Shown: positions 33,562 through 36,942 of the stretch, piece after piece
How the letters are laid out: the number at the start of each line of letters is the position of its first letter
Position numbering within the stretch: the first letter of the stretch is position 1
Virus record (IMG/VR): IMGVR_UViG_3300010885_071966
Location: 1-36,942 of that record
DNA: 36,942 nucleotides
Strand: one strand, 5' to 3'
From: a virus
Program-made: the position numbers and the translations under genes
The notes under the pieces: generated by a model
The model's input: only the letters and a program-made list of their open reading frames with translations
Database searches by the model: none
Told to the model about the DNA's origin: nothing

Positions 33562-35313
33562 ATGCCTCCTGAAAATTATGGCCCGCCAATGCCGCCGGAC
33601 GTTGCGGCCAAGCAAGGCGTCGATGGTAGAAACACCAAGGAAAAAATTGACGCTTATTGGACACCGTTTCATGCGAAGGCATACAAATTGTATCAGGAGG
33701 CAAGCCTTCGCAATCAGGACACAGGAATGGTGGGCGTTGACGTGCCTGGCCGCGGGAACTTAGGTTTAGGTCAAATTCAAGCGTTGTGGGATTTGGAAAA
33801 AAATCAATTAAATCCTGCGGCGAAACCTAAAGGTGGCGGTGGCGGTGGTGGAGGCCGCGGCGGCGGCGGCGGAGGTGGCGGTGGCGGAGCCGGCGGTACA
33901 AAAAACGTTGCACCAAAAAAGCCTGAGCCGCCTCCTGTGCCTACATCAAAGTTAGTTTCTTTTGGAAAACTTTTTTCATCGTTTTGTCTTCCTGCGATGA
34001 CAGCTTCGGCCGCCGAGCAAAATATCGATGAAGTGCAAGTTAATTTCTACCAGATGAATGAATCATGCGGACCTATTAGTTTACACAGTATTGCTGAATT
34101 TCCTATAGAAATAGATCATGCAGAAGCAAAGTTCGCTGCAGAAGCCGAGCGCCGCGGCGGGGAATCAATGACAGTATTCGAATTTATCTCGTGGTGTAGT
34201 GAAAGCTTATTTAGCGATAAGCGCGCGCCAGGCTACGGTATGCGGGAAATATACGAACCTGCCGCAGTCGATGCGGAAGCCGAAAAAACAAAGGACGATG
34301 CTAACGCCGCGGCCAAAGACTCAAAAATGCAAGAATTTTTTACCAAGTATGGAACCTTTAAACAACCAACCTTAGCAATGAAGATTGACGTTTTTTACGA
34401 GGGTGATAATAACAAAATAGACTTGCTTTATAAACTTCAATATAGGGTTGGTGCTCAATATAATGCACCACCGCCAAAATTCGCAGGCCCAGAAAACAAA
34501 AAGCTGAAAAGAATTATGAAAATTAGCTTATTTGATCGCACATTTAATGTTTATTCTAAAACAGCAAAAGTTTTGCAAGATAAAGATGGCAAATTTAGGG
34601 CTTTCGAAACAGACGTTACTTCCGAAGAAATTAAACTTGTAACAGATCGTGTTTATGCAGATAATCCGCCTGCCACCGAGCCACAAACTTATGTTGATAT
34701 AGGTAAGGATAGTAACAAGAATATCGAAGGTAAAACTGTTACTATCGGTCGAGCTTTTTCTAGCGGGAAAAATGTATTAAAAGATTATATTGGCGAAAAG
34801 ATACCAAAAATTTCTGTAGGAATTAATAGTTCTATGGTTATAAATGCTTCATTTAGTTCCCAAATCTCAGGTCTTGCTGGAACGATCGCTATGAAGAATG
34901 CGTTTAGTAAATCTACGCTATCACCTAATGCGATGATGTCAAACTTAAACAATTTGCCTATTAAAGTTATGCCTGGCGAATTAACTTTAAACACTGTAGG
35001 TTGTCCGCTTGCAGATATAATGCAAAGTTTTTTAGTAGACTTTGATACAGGCACAACCCTCGATGCTATCTATAAAGTCACAGCGGTACAACACAACTTT
35101 TCGCTGGGTAAGTTTGAAACCGCCTGGACGATGAAACACTTTGATAGTTATTCAACTTTCTTTGGTGCTGCTACTGTTGCAAATCTCCTAAAGGAAGTGG
35201 GTAAAGATACTAAGGAAAAGAACGAACGAGATGAGGCTTCGGGTGAGCGCGTACCGGATCCGATTCCTTTAAAGTCAGCTAATATGTCTGAAACGGCAGA
35301 AACAAAAAAATAA
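33562..35313 (+). CDS. Baseplate hub-like protein with N-terminal Gly linker
   Basis: A 583-residue protein. An in-frame TAG at 33553 sets the limit, so ATG 33562 is the first start; no Shine-Dalgarno sequence is seen. Residues 1-90 contain GRNTKEKIDAYW (22-33), shared with the C-terminal region of the preceding product. A Gly tract fills 91-112. The main domain follows. Residues about 475-525 (TVGCPLADIMQSFLVDFDTG, TTLDAIYKVTAVQHNFSLG, then FETAWTM) match a C-terminal signature I associate with hub proteins of large myoviruses. The last 40 residues are charged and disordered. Likely part of the central hub or spike adaptor; no lysozyme domain is present. Confidence 0.68.
   Translation: MPPENYGPPMPPDVAAKQGVDGRNTKEKIDAYWTPFHAKAYKLYQEASLRNQDTGMVGVDVPGRGNLGLGQIQALWDLEKNQLNPAAKPKGGGGGGGGRGGGGGGGGGGAGGTKNVAPKKPEPPPVPTSKLVSFGKLFSSFCLPAMTASAAEQNIDEVQVNFYQMNESCGPISLHSIAEFPIEIDHAEAKFAAEAERRGGESMTVFEFISWCSESLFSDKRAPGYGMREIYEPAAVDAEAEKTKDDANAAAKDSKMQEFFTKYGTFKQPTLAMKIDVFYEGDNNKIDLLYKLQYRVGAQYNAPPPKFAGPENKKLKRIMKISLFDRTFNVYSKTAKVLQDKDGKFRAFETDVTSEEIKLVTDRVYADNPPATEPQTYVDIGKDSNKNIEGKTVTIGRAFSSGKNVLKDYIGEKIPKISVGINSSMVINASFSSQISGLAGTIAMKNAFSKSTLSPNAMMSNLNNLPIKVMPGELTLNTVGCPLADIMQSFLVDFDTGTTLDAIYKVTAVQHNFSLGKFETAWTMKHFDSYSTFFGAATVANLLKEVGKDTKEKNERDEASGERVPDPIPLKSANMSETAETKK
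33832..33897 (+). repeat. Gly-codon tract in second hub-like gene
   Basis: Residues 91-112 are glycine apart from one Arg and one Ala, encoded by mixed GGT/GGC/GGA codons, less regular than the tract at 33078. It probably forms a flexible linker. Confidence 0.88.
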
Positions 35314-35338
35314 TCAAATCTTGTAATTTAGCTGTTTT

Positions 35339-36559
35339 TTGAATTATATTTTATTCGTGGACAGTTTTTGCATTTCATCTACGATTCTTGGAGCTGAGAA
35401 GCATATGCTCATTTCACCTGATGGTTTTACCGTACTTGATAATGTACCTAGGAACGTTTGGCTTCTTGATGGTATGTTTGATCCGATGAAACCCATGTGT
35501 CTTGATACACTTTTGAAATTAAAAGGCATAGAGATTCCTATCTCTCCACCCGAGAAGTGGATTCGTTCAATGTCATTATTGATATCTGGCTTTATCCCGC
35601 CATGGTCGCAAGTGATGCCTCCAACGGCGTATAAATCATTTATATTAAATTTGATTAAATCAATTACAGAAACCATGGATAGCTTACCTAAGGATTATTA
35701 TAAGAGCGTCTGGTGCCCAGGCGGGCAGCTTCTTTGTAATCTTAAGTCTGCAAAGATTGACACGGATGCATATAAGCAAGAGGCAGTGGAAATAGAACGC
35801 GATTCAGGAGCCTTTGCGACATTTCGACCAGGCCCTGGTGGCTTTTTATCTCCTGTTGTTTATGATCGATTTTCCACTCGTACAGGAAGGTTAACTGTCG
35901 AAAGCGGTCCAAACATTTTAACGCTCAAGAAAAAATATAGAAAATTACTAAAATCTACATTTCCAGAAGGAACTATTTGTTCTTTTGACTTTAGTGCGCT
36001 CGAAGCTAGGATTATTCTTGCAGAAAATGGCAAAGTTGCTATGGCACCGGATTTATACAGCTCATTATCAACAGAACTATTTGATGGTCTAGTAGATAGA
36101 GAGACTGTTAAAATTGCAGTAATTAGTGAACTATATGGTGCCTCTAAGACTACTTTAGGTGCGCGGCTCGGAATTGGTAGTCATAAATTGGAAGAGTTCG
36201 TAATAAAGGTTCGATCTTATTTTGGAACCGCAGAATTGCGTAAACGACTAAAGGATGAGTTTATGCACCATGGTAAGGTTCGTAATAAGCATGGTCGACT
36301 CCTTGAGCTTGACGACCCTCAGGATCGTCTATTTGTTAATACGTACGCTCAAAGTACAGGTGTTGATGTGTCATTGCTAGGGTTTAAGACAATTATAGAT
36401 GCGTTAGGAACTGACGGTATTCGCCCTCTTTTTGTGCTTCACGACGCGTTAATCTTAGATGTAAGAAGTGATAGATTAAAAGATGTTGAGAATATTTCGT
36501 CTGTAAAAGTTCACGGTTACGAAGCTGCGTTTCCATTAAAGTTCGAAAAAATGCATTAA
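35339..36559 (+). CDS. Family A DNA polymerase, polymerase domain only
   Basis: A protein of up to 406 residues. Motifs: GRLTVESGPNILTLKKK then motif A DFSALEAR (217-224), motif B R254...K258 with ELYG (264-267), and motif C LHDA (368-370), where most family members have HDE. The length and absence of DEDD motifs indicate that the 3'-5' exonuclease domain is missing; it may be on a separate gene or lost. The start is uncertain: TTG 35339 has no Shine-Dalgarno sequence; GTG 35357 or ATG 35405 are alternatives that leave all motifs intact. Role: template-directed DNA synthesis for phage replication. It follows the baseplate genes by 25 bases with no terminator seen. Confidence 0.85.
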   Translation: MNYILFVDSFCISSTILGAEKHMLISPDGFTVLDNVPRNVWLLDGMFDPMKPMCLDTLLKLKGIEIPISPPEKWIRSMSLLISGFIPPWSQVMPPTAYKSFILNLIKSITETMDSLPKDYYKSVWCPGGQLLCNLKSAKIDTDAYKQEAVEIERDSGAFATFRPGPGGFLSPVVYDRFSTRTGRLTVESGPNILTLKKKYRKLLKSTFPEGTICSFDFSALEARIILAENGKVAMAPDLYSSLSTELFDGLVDRETVKIAVISELYGASKTTLGARLGIGSHKLEEFVIKVRSYFGTAELRKRLKDEFMHHGKVRNKHGRLLELDDPQDRLFVNTYAQSTGVDVSLLGFKTIIDALGTDGIRPLFVLHDALILDVRSDRLKDVENISSVKVHGYEAAFPLKFEKMH

Positions 36560-36592
36560 ATAATTGATTAACGTCACTAATGATTAAGATGT

Positions 36593-36604
36593 ATGTAATT
36601 ACAT
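36593..36604. promoter_or_regulatory. 12-bp palindrome ATGTAATTACAT
   Basis: A perfect palindrome in the 74-base gap before the last gene, possibly an operator; it may also be chance in AT-rich DNA. Confidence 0.25.
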
Positions 36605-36633
36605 TACGCAAACCTCACGCGGAGCAAAAACAA

Positions 36634-36942
36634 ATGAAAATTACATTATCGCAGCTTAAGCAAATTATCAAAGAAGAAATACAACGTTCATTAAATGAAG
36701 TTGACGAAGAACAAGCCGCAGAAAGAAAACCTGTGCCTGATCAGGCTGTTAAGTATGTTGTAGATAATTATTATGACAAAACTGATGGAAAAGGAAAGTG
36801 GTGGAAGATGTCTATGGAAGATGCTGTCGAGGAGTTGTTAACGTCATACGGTTACAAGACACCAGGCAAAAAACACGTGGATTTTACAGATTTAGATCAA
36901 GTCAAGGCTGTTCTACGTAAGGATAATCGCTACAAAACCACC
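36634..36942 (+). CDS. Putative head-targeted protein (3' end beyond window)
   Basis: Open from ATG 36634 to the window end (103 codons, no stop); GGAG lies nine bases upstream. It begins MKITLSQLKQIIKEEIQRSL, an N-terminus found on many proteins of large marine phages and like those at 3726, 4865 and 5966 here. I-K-E at 12-14 and L-N-E at 20-22 are possible prohead-protease sites. Residues about 35-100 (KYVVDNYYDK, WWKMSMEDAVEELLTSYGY) look like a small folded domain of unknown function. Confidence 0.7.
   Translation, partial: MKITLSQLKQIIKEEIQRSLNEVDEEQAAERKPVPDQAVKYVVDNYYDKTDGKGKWWKMSMEDAVEELLTSYGYKTPGKKHVDFTDLDQVKAVLRKDNRYKTT

Noticed and set aside
1-36942. Recurring TATAAATA-like motifs (7602, 17506, 18102, 20154, 21669) as a proven late-promoter network
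   Set aside because: All are one-mismatch hits. At about 62% A+T I estimate some four such hits per 2.5 kb by chance, so there is no visible enrichment; only some are kept as low-confidence sites.
1-36942. tRNA genes, CRISPR arrays, insertion sequences, inteins or group I introns
   Set aside because: No cloverleaf-sized gap with conserved arms, no regularly spaced repeats, no transposase motifs and no interrupted reading frame were seen on reading through; scanning software would be more sensitive.

Overview
The window is almost certainly part of a large, AT-rich, contractile-tailed (T4-like myovirus) phage of a Gram-negative host. Every gene I accept is on the plus strand and most are closely spaced. 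The core, about 7.6 to 35.3 kb, is a neck, tail and baseplate cassette in an order resembling T4: gp13-like neck, gp14-like neck, gp15-like tail completion, two tandem gp18-type sheaths, gp19-type tube, gp26-type zinc-containing baseplate protein, a small protein, a tape measure of 1790 residues, a baseplate/tube-initiator protein, a gp53/LysM-like wedge protein and two hub-like proteins. The lengths (sheaths over 1000 residues, long tape measure) suggest a big phage. No terminase, portal or capsid gene is in view.

Left edge, 1 to 3.7 kb: three genes that look bacterial rather than viral: a DUF1588/DUF1585-type cytochrome-like protein with one CxxCH (open at the left edge), a Cys-rich lipoprotein, and a Tat-exported DUF1501-like protein. 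They may be auxiliary envelope genes of the phage or flanking host DNA. Region 3.7 to 7.6 kb: small, mostly unassignable genes. Several have N-termini resembling the capsid-targeting peptide of T4 internal head proteins, and one carries a ParB/sulfiredoxin-like motif. A small basic protein here sits between a 5' stem-loop and a good intrinsic terminator.

Region 18.1 to 20.1 kb, between the tube and gp26-like genes, is a mobile-DNA hot spot. It holds an intact zinc-finger/NUMOD3/PD-(D/E)xK homing endonuclease. Next comes an mlaC-like lipid-transport gene whose first 40 or so residues are a degenerate copy of that endonuclease's zinc finger, and which is bracketed by two diverged copies of an HNH-like C-terminal remnant. 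G+C rises abruptly inside the mlaC reading frame. This chimaera is the most unusual structure in the window.

Right edge, 35.3 to 36.9 kb: a short family A DNA polymerase palm/fingers protein without exonuclease domain, then a gene cut by the window end that again starts with the putative capsid-targeting motif.

No intergenic stretch exceeds about 300 bases. I see no tRNA, rRNA, CRISPR array or insertion sequence. Family assignments rest on recognising motifs by eye; no database search was run.
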